Shown: positions 1-6,527 of the stretch, one piece after another | Layout of the letters: every line of letters starts with the position of its first letter | Position numbering within the stretch: position 1 is the stretch's first letter | Origin: CAZMXI01 sp964570205 | GTDB taxonomy: Bacteria > Planctomycetota > Phycisphaerae > Tepidisphaerales > Tepidisphaeraceae | Reading direction: 5' to 3' | Length of the DNA stretch: 8,772 nucleotides | Assembly: GCA_964570205.1 (NCBI GenBank) | Contig: CAZMXI010000190.1 | Location: 1-8,772 of the forward strand | The notes under the pieces: model-generated | Told to the model about the DNA's origin: nothing | Databases searched by the model: none | What the model saw: the letters and a program-made list of their open reading frames with translations, nothing else | Position numbers and translations under genes: made by a program

Positions 1-36
1 GCGCTTAATCAGCGTGGACCGGAACACGAAAGTCAT
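1..36 (-). CDS. Start of a probable ABC transporter permease (N-terminal 12 codons only)
   Basis: Reading the minus strand, an ATG at 36-34 opens a frame that runs off the left edge and encodes MTFVFRSTLIKR. It begins 15 bases after the stop codon of the ABC ATPase, which is the usual place for the MacB/FtsX-type permease partner. A short hydrophobic start followed by basic residues fits the cytoplasmic N-terminus before the first membrane helix in such permeases. Only 12 residues are visible, so the family assignment rests on gene order and not on any domain. The spacer has no strong Shine-Dalgarno sequence, and translation may be coupled to the upstream ATPase. Confidence 0.45.
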   Translation of the reverse strand, partial: MTFVFRSTLIKR

Positions 37-51
37 GAACTGGAAGCGGCA

Positions 52-807
52 CTAGCCGCCCGGTTGGGCGACCGAAGCGGGCGTGCCTGCCTGCGCGAGC
101 GCGGGGGGCGCGGCGACGGTCTTGCGCTCGTCGCGAACGATGCCGCCATCGTGCAACTGGATCACCCGCTGGCACCGCGCCGCGACCGACGGGTCGTGGG
201 TGACGATGATGATGGTGCGGCCGGTCTTCACGAGATCATCGAAGAGCGACAGGATCGCCTGGCCGGTCTTGCTGTCCAGGGCGCCCGTGGGCTCGTCGGC
301 CAGGAGAATCAGTGGGTCGTTGATGAGCGCTCTGGCGATGCAGACGCGCTGCTGCTGGCCGCCCGAGAGTTGCATGGGTCGGTGGTCCAGGCGTTCTTCG
401 AGGCCGACGCGCTCGGCCAGTTCCGTGGCGCGGCGGCGGCGCTCGGCGGGCGGCACGCCCATGTAGAACATGGGCACTTCCAGGTTCTCCAGCACCGTGA
501 GCTGTTGAATGAGGTTGAAGTTCTGGAAGACGAACCCGATACAGCGGCTTCGGATTTCGGACAGGACATCATCGTCCATGGCGCTGACGTCGCTGCCCCC
601 GAGGATGTAGTGCCCCGTTGTCGGCTTGTCGAGGCAGCCGAGGATGTTCATGAGCGTGCTCTTGCCCGAGCCGCTGGCGCCGATGATGGCGGTGTACTCG
701 CCCTGAACCAGGTCGAGATCCACCGCGCGCAGCGCGGCGACTTCGATATTGGTTCCGGGCTTGCGGTAGATCTTGCTGAGGTTGCGCACCGAGGCCACAT
801 GCTGCAT
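52..807 (-). CDS. ABC transporter ATP-binding protein, MacB/LolD type
   Basis: This is the ATPase subunit of a MacB/LolD/FtsE-class transporter. The class powers permeases that export peptides or drugs, or move lipoproteins, rather than importing solutes. All nucleotide-binding motifs are intact (numbered from the GTG at 840): Walker A GASGSGKST (54-62), Q-loop Q106, signature LSGGQ (158-162), Walker B ILLADEP (178-184) and H-loop H215 in THD. The stretch GALDSKTG after Walker B is typical of this class. I place the start at the ATG at 807 (251 aa), because family members begin only a few residues before the first beta strand (VRNLSKIYRK). A GTG at 840 would add 11 residues, and neither start has a clear ribosome binding site. 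The last 20 or so residues are a low-complexity Ala/Pro/Gln/Gly tail not needed for the fold. The probable permease starts 15 bases downstream. The transported substrate cannot be told. Confidence 0.93.
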   Translation of the reverse strand: MQHVASVRNLSKIYRKPGTNIEVAALRAVDLDLVQGEYTAIIGASGSGKSTLMNILGCLDKPTTGHYILGGSDVSAMDDDVLSEIRSRCIGFVFQNFNLIQQLTVLENLEVPMFYMGVPPAERRRRATELAERVGLEERLDHRPMQLSGGQQQRVCIARALINDPLILLADEPTGALDSKTGQAILSLFDDLVKTGRTIIIVTHDPSVAARCQRVIQLHDGGIVRDERKTVAAPPALAQAGTPASVAQPGG

Positions 808-862
808 GCCGCGATTGTAGAGCCCCGCCGGCCGGGCCACAAACCGCCAGAGGCCCCTACGC

Positions 863-872
863 GCGGGCCCGC
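863..872. other. GC-only palindrome in the divergent intergenic region
   Basis: GCGGGCCCGC is a perfect 10-base palindrome in the roughly 130-base region between the divergent ABC ATPase and DUF3179 genes, where promoters for both would be expected. I see no convincing -35/-10 pair on either strand of this stretch. In DNA this GC-rich such a palindrome can arise by chance, so a role as an operator is only a possibility. Confidence 0.15.
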
Positions 873-940
873 AAGATGCCTCGCGAAAGGCGATCGGCCC
901 GCCCCGCGCCTCGATTTACGGACGGCGCGACGGTATTTTC

Positions 941-2179
941 TTGGTCGTGTTCCTGCCGATCCTGCTGCTCTCGTTGGCGACGCTGGCCTCGGCGGTGCTC
1001 GCCTACGGCACGCATCCTCAGTGGGCGCAGTGTCGCCACGGGCTGGAAGTGGTCATGCTGTCGAGGCAACTGCAATGGCCGCTGGCGGCGCTGGCGATCC
1101 TGGCGTGCCTGGTCGTGGTGGCGCTGGTCGTATCGGGCAAGCGGCGGGCGTGGTGGCTGATCGGGCTGGCGCCGGTGCTCGCACTGCTTGCGCACCGTTT
1201 TTATCGCGATCCGCTGCGGGGGCTGCTGGTGCTGGACAGCCCGCCGTTTGTGACGGCCGACAAGGCCGGTTTCCTTCGCGACGATGAGTACGTGGTTGGG
1301 CTGGTGTTCAACGGCACCGCCTACGCGTATCCCTATTGCCACCTTTATCCTGCGCCGGTCATCGTCCAGGCTGATCACGACAAGCGGATGGTCTTGATCT
1401 GGTCGGCATTCGCCAACCGCGCCGTCGCGGCCACGATCACCCGCGAACTTCGGCAGCGCGATCTGGAAGTGGTCTCGATGCCGGCCAATGCGCTCCTGGT
1501 CTACAACGCCAAGCTGGGCGAGTTCATCAACGGCGTGACCGGCCTGACGCACAAGGGCGCCAAGCCCACAGGCTTCGGCGCTGCGATTCCCGTGGAAAAG
1601 TCAACCTGGGCGAAATGGAGGGGCAGGCACCCCGGCACGATGGTCCTTGCGCCCGTGCCGGGCATCTCGCCCAGCCGCATGCCCGACGGCCCGCGCAGGC
1701 CGTGGTTCCCCATGCCGCCGCATGCCGATCCCGTTCCTGCCGAGACCCGCGTCCTTATGATTCCTACGACGCAGCCGGCGGCGCTGGTCGCCAGGAGCGC
1801 CGATCGGCCGCTGAGCCTGGTGGTTGGTCATACCCCGGTCTTGATTGTGCCGGAGCGCCAGATGGACGGTGTGCGTGTCTTTGACCGCCGCATCGATGAC
1901 CTCGTGCTGGCGTTTCACCTCAACGTCGATCGGCGGCGGCCCAAGGCGTACCTGGTCGATGTGCAGACCAACTCCGGCTGGTCTGCCGATGGCCGGGCTG
2001 TGGATGGCCCGCTCGCGGCCGAGCACAAGCGGCTGGCGCCGATTCCGGCCGACCAGGGGCTATGGTGGGGGGTGACCAAGTTCTGGTTCCCTTCAATGAA
2101 CCTGATTTCGCCGTCCGGCGACGCCGAAGTCCGCCCGCCGCCCCGCGTCGTGCGGCCCGGGGCGGCCGGTCGGGGCTAG
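941..2179 (+). CDS. Membrane-anchored DUF3179-family protein, divergent
   Basis: The protein is 412 aa long if it starts at the TTG at 941. Three hydrophobic segments at about 2-22, 46-65 and 70-86 predict membrane helices, followed by a large domain probably outside the cytoplasm. From residue 102 it follows the DUF3179 pattern: FVTADKAGFLRDDEYVVGLV, then AYAYPY for the family's RAYP-like motif, then TWAKWRGRHPGTMVL for the end of the first unit. A second, similar unit covers about 265-390 (SGWSADGRAVDGPLA, then LAPIPADQGLWW and FWFP). The CPLC-like cysteine motif usual in this family is absent; VLIWSAFANRAVA stands in its place. The biochemical function of DUF3179 is unknown, and I do not assign one. 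The start is uncertain: no in-frame ATG occurs before residue 39, a GTG at 947 is an alternative, and no Shine-Dalgarno sequence is evident. The gene diverges from the ABC genes and precedes pgi by 110 bases. Confidence 0.8.
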   Translation: MVVFLPILLLSLATLASAVLAYGTHPQWAQCRHGLEVVMLSRQLQWPLAALAILACLVVVALVVSGKRRAWWLIGLAPVLALLAHRFYRDPLRGLLVLDSPPFVTADKAGFLRDDEYVVGLVFNGTAYAYPYCHLYPAPVIVQADHDKRMVLIWSAFANRAVAATITRELRQRDLEVVSMPANALLVYNAKLGEFINGVTGLTHKGAKPTGFGAAIPVEKSTWAKWRGRHPGTMVLAPVPGISPSRMPDGPRRPWFPMPPHADPVPAETRVLMIPTTQPAALVARSADRPLSLVVGHTPVLIVPERQMDGVRVFDRRIDDLVLAFHLNVDRRRPKAYLVDVQTNSGWSADGRAVDGPLAAEHKRLAPIPADQGLWWGVTKFWFPSMNLISPSGDAEVRPPPRVVRPGAAGRG

Positions 2180-2211
2180 CCGATTGCGATTCTGCCAGTC
2201 GCCTCATCCCT

Positions 2212-2240
2212 TTGCCCTTTTGACGTGTTGTGCGTATGCT
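2212..2240 (+). promoter_or_regulatory. Candidate sigma-70-type promoter for pgi-manC
   Basis: TTGCCC at 2212-2217 and TATGCT at 2235-2240 are separated by 17 bases, and each matches four of six consensus positions. The pair lies in the 110-base gap between the DUF3179 stop codon and the pgi start, about 50 bases before the chosen pgi ATG. A second -35-like box, TTGACG at 2220-2225, has no good -10 at proper spacing. The call rests on sequence match and location only. Confidence 0.35.
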
Positions 2241-2275
2241 ACGCGATTCTTATTCCGGCGTGCGGCCGGGCAATC

Positions 2276-2281
2276 AAGGGA
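2276..2281 (+). promoter_or_regulatory. Ribosome binding site deciding the pgi start
   Basis: AAGGGA ends 8 bases before the ATG at 2290. The longer in-frame reading from GTG at 2230 would add 20 residues (MRMLRDSYSGV...) that do not resemble isomerase sequence and would overlap the candidate promoter. The ribosome binding site therefore favours 2290. Confidence 0.6.
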
Positions 2282-2289
2282 AAGTGAGC

Positions 2290-3693
2290 ATGGACCGAAT
2301 CAGTCTTTATTGGAAGAATGCAACCGCCGGCGCGGTCGGCACAAAGCACGGCGTCACCCCGCAGGAAATCAAGCAGGTTGCGCCGCGGATTAAGAAGATC
2401 ACCAGGGAGATGGCCGACGAGCGCAAGGCCGGTCGTCTGCGTTATCGCGATCTGCCGTATGACCAGGGCATGCTGGACAGCGTCAACCGCGAAGTGGAGC
2501 ACTTTCGCGACCGCTGCGACACGCTGATCGTGCTGGGCATCGGCGGCAGCGCCCTGGGCAACATCGCGCTGCAGACGGCGCTGAATCCGGCCACCTACAA
2601 CCTGCAGAGCGACCGTACCCGCTCCGGCCCGCAGCTTTTCGTGCTTGACAACGTCGATCCGGACTACATCCGCTCTGTGGTAGAGCTGGTCACGCCGAAG
2701 TTGAAGAAGACGATCGTCAACGTCATCAGCAAGTCCGGCGAGACGGCCGAGACGGCGTCGCAGTTCATCCTGTTTCGCGATCTGCTGAAGAGGAAGCTCG
2801 GGAATCGCTACAAGGAGAACATCCTGGCGACGACCGATCCCAAGGAGGGCACGCTGCGCGACATATGCAACGTCGAAGGCTACCGCACGCTGGAGGTGCC
2901 CGCAGGGGTCGGAGGCCGGTTTTCGGTGCTGTCGGCGGTGGGACTGTTCAGCGCCGCCATGTGCGGCATCGACATCGAGGCCCTGATGGCCGGCGCGCAG
3001 GACATGGACAAGCGGGTGAAGGATGGCGATGTGAACAGGAATCCCGCGGCCATGATCGCGGCCATTCACTACATCCTGAACCGCAAGGGCAAGTCGATGA
3101 GCGTCATGATGCCCTACAGCAACTCACTGTACCTCCTGGCGGACTGGTATCGCCAGCTCTGGGCGGAGAGCATCGGCAAGCAGCACGGGCTGAAGAAGAA
3201 AAACGTCTTCGCCGGGCAGACGCCCATCAAGGCGCTGGGCGCGACCGATCAGCACTCTCAGGTGCAACTCTACCGCGAGGGCCCCAACGACAAGGTCGTC
3301 ACGTTCCTTCAGGTCGAGCGGTTCGAGCAGAAACTGGCGATCCCGGAGACCATGAAGGATGTCGAGGCGCTCCGATACCTCGCCGGCGCCAACTTCCAGA
3401 CGCTGATCAACAGCGAGAAGCTCGGGACGGAATACGCTCTGCTGGCCAGCCGGCGGCCGACCGCGACGTTACTCTTCCCGCGGATATCGGCTGAAACCGT
3501 GGGCCAGTTCATCTATCTTTACGAGGTGGCGACGAGCTACATGGGCGGACTGCTGGACATCAACACGTATGACCAGCCGGCCGTTCAGCTCGGCAAGGAT
3601 GCGACCTATGCACTCATGGGCAAACAAGGGCACGCCGAACTGAAGAAAACGATCGCTCCCGTGGCCCAGCGGGACCGGAAATTCGTGATATAA
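2290..3693 (+). CDS. pgi: Glucose-6-phosphate isomerase
   Basis: This cytoplasmic enzyme interconverts glucose-6-phosphate and fructose-6-phosphate in glycolysis and gluconeogenesis, and supplies fructose-6-P for sugar-nucleotide synthesis. From the ATG at 2290 it has 467 residues, close to the shorter bacterial (Bacillus/Thermotoga-like) form rather than the roughly 550-residue E. coli form. Two sugar-isomerase (SIS) domains are visible. The first has GIGGSALGN (83-91) and SKSGETAET (147-155), the phosphate-binding loop. It is followed by GGRFSVLSAVGL (208-219), which matches a family signature. Catalytic residues by motif are Glu293 in WAESIGK, His322 in DQHSQ and Lys436 in QLGKD near the C-terminus. 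All are present, so the enzyme should be active. The manC-type gene begins 23 bases after the stop, which suggests co-transcription. The stop codon lies inside an inverted repeat (3683-3699). Confidence 0.95.
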   Translation: MDRISLYWKNATAGAVGTKHGVTPQEIKQVAPRIKKITREMADERKAGRLRYRDLPYDQGMLDSVNREVEHFRDRCDTLIVLGIGGSALGNIALQTALNPATYNLQSDRTRSGPQLFVLDNVDPDYIRSVVELVTPKLKKTIVNVISKSGETAETASQFILFRDLLKRKLGNRYKENILATTDPKEGTLRDICNVEGYRTLEVPAGVGGRFSVLSAVGLFSAAMCGIDIEALMAGAQDMDKRVKDGDVNRNPAAMIAAIHYILNRKGKSMSVMMPYSNSLYLLADWYRQLWAESIGKQHGLKKKNVFAGQTPIKALGATDQHSQVQLYREGPNDKVVTFLQVERFEQKLAIPETMKDVEALRYLAGANFQTLINSEKLGTEYALLASRRPTATLLFPRISAETVGQFIYLYEVATSYMGGLLDINTYDQPAVQLGKDATYALMGKQGHAELKKTIAPVAQRDRKFVI

Positions 3694-3699
3694 TCACGA
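3683..3699 (+). promoter_or_regulatory. Inverted repeat with embedded TATAAT at the pgi/manC junction
   Basis: TCGTGATATAATCACGA is a perfect 7-bp inverted repeat around a 3-base centre (ATA). It spans the pgi stop codon (TAA 3691-3693) and contains an exact -10 consensus TATAAT at 3689-3694, 22 bases before the manC ATG. It could be an operator over an internal promoter or a small RNA hairpin. There is no recognisable -35 about 17 bases upstream (GC-rich pgi coding sequence) and no U-tract to make it a terminator. Functional assignment is inference. Confidence 0.35.
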
Positions 3700-3703
3700 C
3701 GGT

Positions 3704-3709
3704 CAGGGA
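3704..3709 (+). promoter_or_regulatory. Ribosome binding site of the manC-type gene
   Basis: CAGGGA ends 7 bases before the ATG at 3717, a normal spacing, and supports that start. Confidence 0.5.
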
Positions 3710-3716
3710 TCTCGAT

Positions 3717-4823
3717 ATGCAATATGCAATGATCATGGCGGGCGGCCTGGGGACGCGGCTCTGGCCGCTGTCCCGCAAGGGGCAGCCCAAGCAGTTGCTG
3801 CGCATTGTCAACGGCCGAAGCCTCCTGCAGCTCAGCTATGAGCGGCTCAGGGCGTTGCTGCCGCCGGACCGGATTTATGTCTGCGCCAAGGCCGAGTACG
3901 CCGAGAGCGTCTTCGCCGACCTGCCCGACCTTCCCCGGGAGAACCTGTTGGGCGAGCCCGAGGGACGCGATACCGCCAACGCCGTCGGTTTCGGCGCCGC
4001 CGTGCTCCATAAGAAGGACCCCGACGCGGTGATGGCGGTGGTGACCGCCGATCATGTCATCGAGCCCATCGAGCGTTTTCGCGACTCGGTGAAACTGGGC
4101 TTCGACCTTTTGGCCGAGCACCCCGCGTCGCTGGTCACCTTCGGCATCGTGCCGACCGACGGTCACACGGGCCTGGGCTATATTCACCGCGGCGAGGCGT
4201 TGCGGCTGGCCGACGGCCGCGGCGGAGCTTACCGCGTGCTGGGGTTCAAGGAGAAGCCGGACAAACCCACCGCCGACCGTTATGTGGAGTCCGGGCGCTA
4301 TTACTGGAACAGCGGGATGTTTGTCTGGCGGTGCGACACGGTCCTGCGCGAGCTGTCGATACTGCTGCCGGAGGGCTATAAGGGGCTGATGCGCATCGCA
4401 GAGGCATGGGGCACGCCGCGTCAGGATGCGATCGTCCGCGAGGTCTATCCGACGCTGCCGCGAATCAGCATTGACTATGCCGTCATGGAGCCCGTCTCCC
4501 AGGGCAAGGGCAAGGCGCAGGTGGTTACCGTCGAAATGCCCGTCCAATGGCTCGACATCGGATCCTGGCCGGCGCTGGCCGACACCCTGCACCTCGATGA
4601 GCACGAAAACGCGACCGACTGCGCGGTGTGCCTGCTGATGGATTCGGACAACAACATTATCGTCAGCCACGATCCCAGTCACCTCGTGGCGACCGTGGGC
4701 CTCTCGGACATGATCATCGTCCACACCCAGGATGTGACGATGGTCTGCCCCAAGCGCGAAGCCCAACGAGTCAAGGACCTGGTCGGGCGTGCCAAGGAGA
4801 TGTTCGACGACCGCTTCCAGTAA
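3717..4823 (+). CDS. manC: Mannose-1-phosphate guanylyltransferase (GDP-mannose pyrophosphorylase)
   Basis: It makes GDP-mannose from mannose-1-phosphate and GTP, releasing pyrophosphate, in the cytoplasm. GDP-mannose is the donor for mannose- and fucose-containing surface glycans. The 368-residue protein opens with the nucleotidyltransferase signature GGLGTRLWPLSR (9-20) and PKQ (24-26). Next come the nucleotide/metal motif TADH (Asp112), GLGYIHRG (153-159), FKEKPD (177-182), YWNSGMFVW (196-204) and WLDIGSW with Asp280. Residues after about 290 form the short C-terminal domain. The phosphomannose isomerase domain of the bifunctional AlgA/ManC type (about 470 aa) is absent, so this is the single-function form. 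It follows pgi by 23 bases, and the likely operon links fructose-6-P supply to the mannose branch. Phosphomannose isomerase and phosphomannomutase are not in the window. A sugar-1-phosphate transferase of different specificity is possible but less likely given these motifs. Confidence 0.92.
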   Translation: MQYAMIMAGGLGTRLWPLSRKGQPKQLLRIVNGRSLLQLSYERLRALLPPDRIYVCAKAEYAESVFADLPDLPRENLLGEPEGRDTANAVGFGAAVLHKKDPDAVMAVVTADHVIEPIERFRDSVKLGFDLLAEHPASLVTFGIVPTDGHTGLGYIHRGEALRLADGRGGAYRVLGFKEKPDKPTADRYVESGRYYWNSGMFVWRCDTVLRELSILLPEGYKGLMRIAEAWGTPRQDAIVREVYPTLPRISIDYAVMEPVSQGKGKAQVVTVEMPVQWLDIGSWPALADTLHLDEHENATDCAVCLLMDSDNNIIVSHDPSHLVATVGLSDMIIVHTQDVTMVCPKREAQRVKDLVGRAKEMFDDRFQ

Positions 4824-4846
4824 GCGCCGCTCTCGACGCGGCCGAT

Positions 4847-4862
4847 ATAGGCAGGCGCCTAT
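4847..4862 (+). other. Small inverted repeat upstream of the sulfatase gene
   Basis: ATAGGC (4847-4852) and GCCTAT (4857-4862) form a perfect 6-bp inverted repeat around AGGC, in the 77-base gap between the manC-type gene and the sulfatase. It contains the 8-base palindrome AGGCGCCT. There is no following T-run, so an intrinsic terminator is unlikely. An operator or chance occurrence is possible. Confidence 0.2.
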
Positions 4863-4900
4863 GGATTGCGGCCGGCTGGCAGCGCCGTTACCCTCTGGGC

Positions 4901-6280
4901 ATGAGCTGGACGTGCCCCTCTCGTCGTGATTTCCTGAGAACCATGACTGCCGCCTGTGCGGCCTCGCTGGTGACATGGCCAAAGTTGCATGCGGCGGCAG
5001 TTCCGCGCAAGCCGAATATCATCGTGTTGCTGTGCGACGACCTCGGCTATGGCGACCTCGCCTGCTTTGGCCACCCGACCATCAAGACGCCTAACCTGGA
5101 CAAGCTGGCCGCCGACGGTATGCGGTTGACCGACTGTTACGCATCCGCGCCGGTCTGCTCGCCTTCCCGCTGCGGCATGATCACCGGCCGAACGCCCACC
5201 CGCGAGCGCATTGATGACTGGATCCCCGATCGCTCGGGTATCAGCCTTCGCCGATCGGCGCCGAGCATCGCCAGGTCGCTCAAATCCGCCGGCTATGCCA
5301 CATTGCATGCCGGCAAATGGCACCTGAACTCGAGAATGGACGGCGCTGACCCCACTCCCGGCGATTTGGGCTTTGACCGGTGGCTCGCCACGCAGAACAA
5401 CGCCGCCCCCAGCCATCTGAACCCAAGGAACTTCATCCGCGACGGCAAGCCCGTCGGTCAGATGCAGGGGCACTCCTGTTCCATCATCATTGAAGAGGCC
5501 TTCGCCTTCCTTCGCGACACTCAGAGCGCCCCCGGCGGCCGACCGTTCTTCATGAACCTCTGGTTCCACACCAGCCACGAACCGGTCGCCACGTCGGACC
5601 CCTTTGTGAAGATGTATCCCGACGCCATCCCGCAACGAGCCATCTATCACGGCAATGTTACTCAGATGGACCACGAAGTGGGGCGGTTGATGCATGCTTT
5701 GCGCGAGCTCAGACTGCTGGACGACACCCTGATCTTCTTCACCAGCGACAACGGGCCGGAAACGCTCAACCGTTACCAAGGCTCGGCGAGATCCTATGGG
5801 TCGGCGGGACCGCTGCGCGGGATGAAGCTTCAACTTTGGGAAGGCGGCATCCGCGTGCCCGGCATCCTCCACTGGCCGAGCCGCATTAAACCCGCCCAGA
5901 TCGTCTCGCATCCTGTCAGCAATGTTGATGCGTTGCCTACATTCTGCGCGCTGGCCGGCGTGGAAGCCCCGGCCGATCGCCCCCTTGACGGCGCCAGCAT
6001 CGTTCCGGTCTTCGACGGTGGGCCCATTCAGCGCAAATCGCCGCTGTACTGGCGATACGACAAGGCATTCAAGCAGTCTCCCTCGCTGGCAATGCGAGAT
6101 GGCGAATGGAAGGTGTTGGCGGACAAGTCCATGACGAAGCTGGAGTTGTACAACCTGGCCCGAGATCCTGGGGAGAAGAGAGATCTCTCGGCTAAGGAGC
6201 CCGATGTCCTGAAATCGATGGTAGAGAAGCTCAAGACAATAGATGCTCAGGTTCGCCGGGACCGCGATTCGTTGCCTTGA
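4901..6280 (+). CDS. Tat-exported type I (arylsulfatase-like) sulfatase
   Basis: It is predicted to hydrolyse sulfate esters of an unknown, probably carbohydrate, substrate outside the cytoplasm. The 459-residue protein begins with a twin-arginine signal: SRRDFLR (7-13), then a hydrophobic stretch, with likely cleavage near residues 30-34 (LHAAAVP). The type I sulfatase core follows. Metal-binding Asp46-Asp47 lie in CDDLGYGD. CSPSR (86-90) carries Cys86, which maturation enzymes convert to formylglycine. GKWHL holds Lys139 and His141. FHTSHEP supplies His223, TSDNG gives Asp283-Asn284, and RGMKLQLWEGGIRVPG gives Lys309. All expected active-site residues are present. The C-terminus (LYNLARDPGEKRDLS) is the usual sulfatase ending. 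The ATG at 4901 is the only nearby start that keeps the Tat motif intact; no clear Shine-Dalgarno sequence precedes it. It follows the manC-type gene on the same strand by 77 bases, and its stop lies 3 bases from that of a convergent gene. Confidence 0.92.
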   Translation: MSWTCPSRRDFLRTMTAACAASLVTWPKLHAAAVPRKPNIIVLLCDDLGYGDLACFGHPTIKTPNLDKLAADGMRLTDCYASAPVCSPSRCGMITGRTPTRERIDDWIPDRSGISLRRSAPSIARSLKSAGYATLHAGKWHLNSRMDGADPTPGDLGFDRWLATQNNAAPSHLNPRNFIRDGKPVGQMQGHSCSIIIEEAFAFLRDTQSAPGGRPFFMNLWFHTSHEPVATSDPFVKMYPDAIPQRAIYHGNVTQMDHEVGRLMHALRELRLLDDTLIFFTSDNGPETLNRYQGSARSYGSAGPLRGMKLQLWEGGIRVPGILHWPSRIKPAQIVSHPVSNVDALPTFCALAGVEAPADRPLDGASIVPVFDGGPIQRKSPLYWRYDKAFKQSPSLAMRDGEWKVLADKSMTKLELYNLARDPGEKRDLSAKEPDVLKSMVEKLKTIDAQVRRDRDSLP

Positions 6281-6283
6281 CCG

Positions 6284-6472
6284 TTACTTGCGCCTGCGCA
6301 GCGTCTCGATGGGGATGAAAATGCGCCTGTCCGGGTCATCTTTTCCGGTGCGACCGCGGCACCCCTTCGAACAGCACCGGCCCAGCAGTGACGATCTGGC
6401 CTGCCAGAGCACGAAAAGCGCGCACCCGGCCACAATCAACAGCACCACGACATGTTGCGACCACATCGGCAT
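6284..6472 (-). CDS. Small Cys-rich membrane protein, FeoB-associated type
   Basis: From the ATG at 6472 it is a 62-residue protein: MPMWSQ, one predicted membrane helix (about 7-23, VVVLLIVAGCALFVLW), then a cysteine cluster GRCCSKGC (31-38) and a charged tail ending FIPIETLRRRK. This layout, one helix followed by closely spaced cysteines, and its place directly downstream of feoB match the FeoB-associated Cys-rich membrane proteins. Their exact role in Fe(II) uptake is not settled. I chose 6472 because GGAGG (6482-6478 on the minus strand) lies 5 bases before it. An upstream in-frame ATG at 6508 with a GAGG would give 74 aa. The gene follows feoB by 55 bases and is probably co-transcribed. 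Family assignment is by layout and context, since such short sequences are poorly conserved. Confidence 0.7.
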   Translation of the reverse strand: MPMWSQHVVVLLIVAGCALFVLWQARSSLLGRCCSKGCRGRTGKDDPDRRIFIPIETLRRRK

Positions 6473-6477
6473 TGCTG

Positions 6478-6482
6478 CCTCC
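6478..6482 (-). promoter_or_regulatory. Strong ribosome binding site for the small Cys-rich gene
   Basis: GGAGG on the minus strand, 5 bases before the ATG at 6472, is the clearest Shine-Dalgarno sequence in the window. It supports the shorter, 62-residue start over the ATG at 6508. Confidence 0.6.
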
Positions 6483-6527
6483 ACCGGCTGAGTTCCCGAC
6501 CACAGCATTATACCTCAAGGAACGGGC

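Noticed and set aside
876..1160. ATG-started 94-codon frame overlapping the start of the DUF3179 gene, considered as its true start through a frameshift
   Set aside because: Its Arg/Ser/Trp-rich translation is typical of a shifted frame, and the DUF3179 frame already carries the membrane helix from 941 without any need for a frameshift.
64..1287. Long plus-strand open frame (407 codons) opposite the ABC ATPase
   Set aside because: It is antisense to a gene with intact ATPase motifs, has low-complexity Arg/Ala/Gly-rich sequence with no recognisable domain, and runs into the DUF3179 gene in another frame. Such shadows are common in GC-rich DNA.
2220..2225. TTGACG as the -35 box of the pgi promoter
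   Set aside because: The nearest TATGCT is only 9 bases away and no better -10 lies at 16-18 bases. TTGCCC at 2212 fits the spacing better.
2230..2289. Longer N-terminus for Pgi from GTG at 2230
   Set aside because: The added 20 residues do not resemble isomerase sequence, the stretch overlaps the promoter candidate, and AAGGGA is well placed for the ATG at 2290.
4628..4900. Upstream extension of the sulfatase frame
   Set aside because: It overlaps the manC-type gene by about 200 bases and would bury the Tat signal peptide internally. The ATG at 4901 places SRRDFLR correctly at the N-terminus.
3606..4982. Long minus-strand open frame (458 codons) opposite the manC-type gene
   Set aside because: It lies fully opposite a gene with clear nucleotidyltransferase motifs, and its translation has no recognisable family features.
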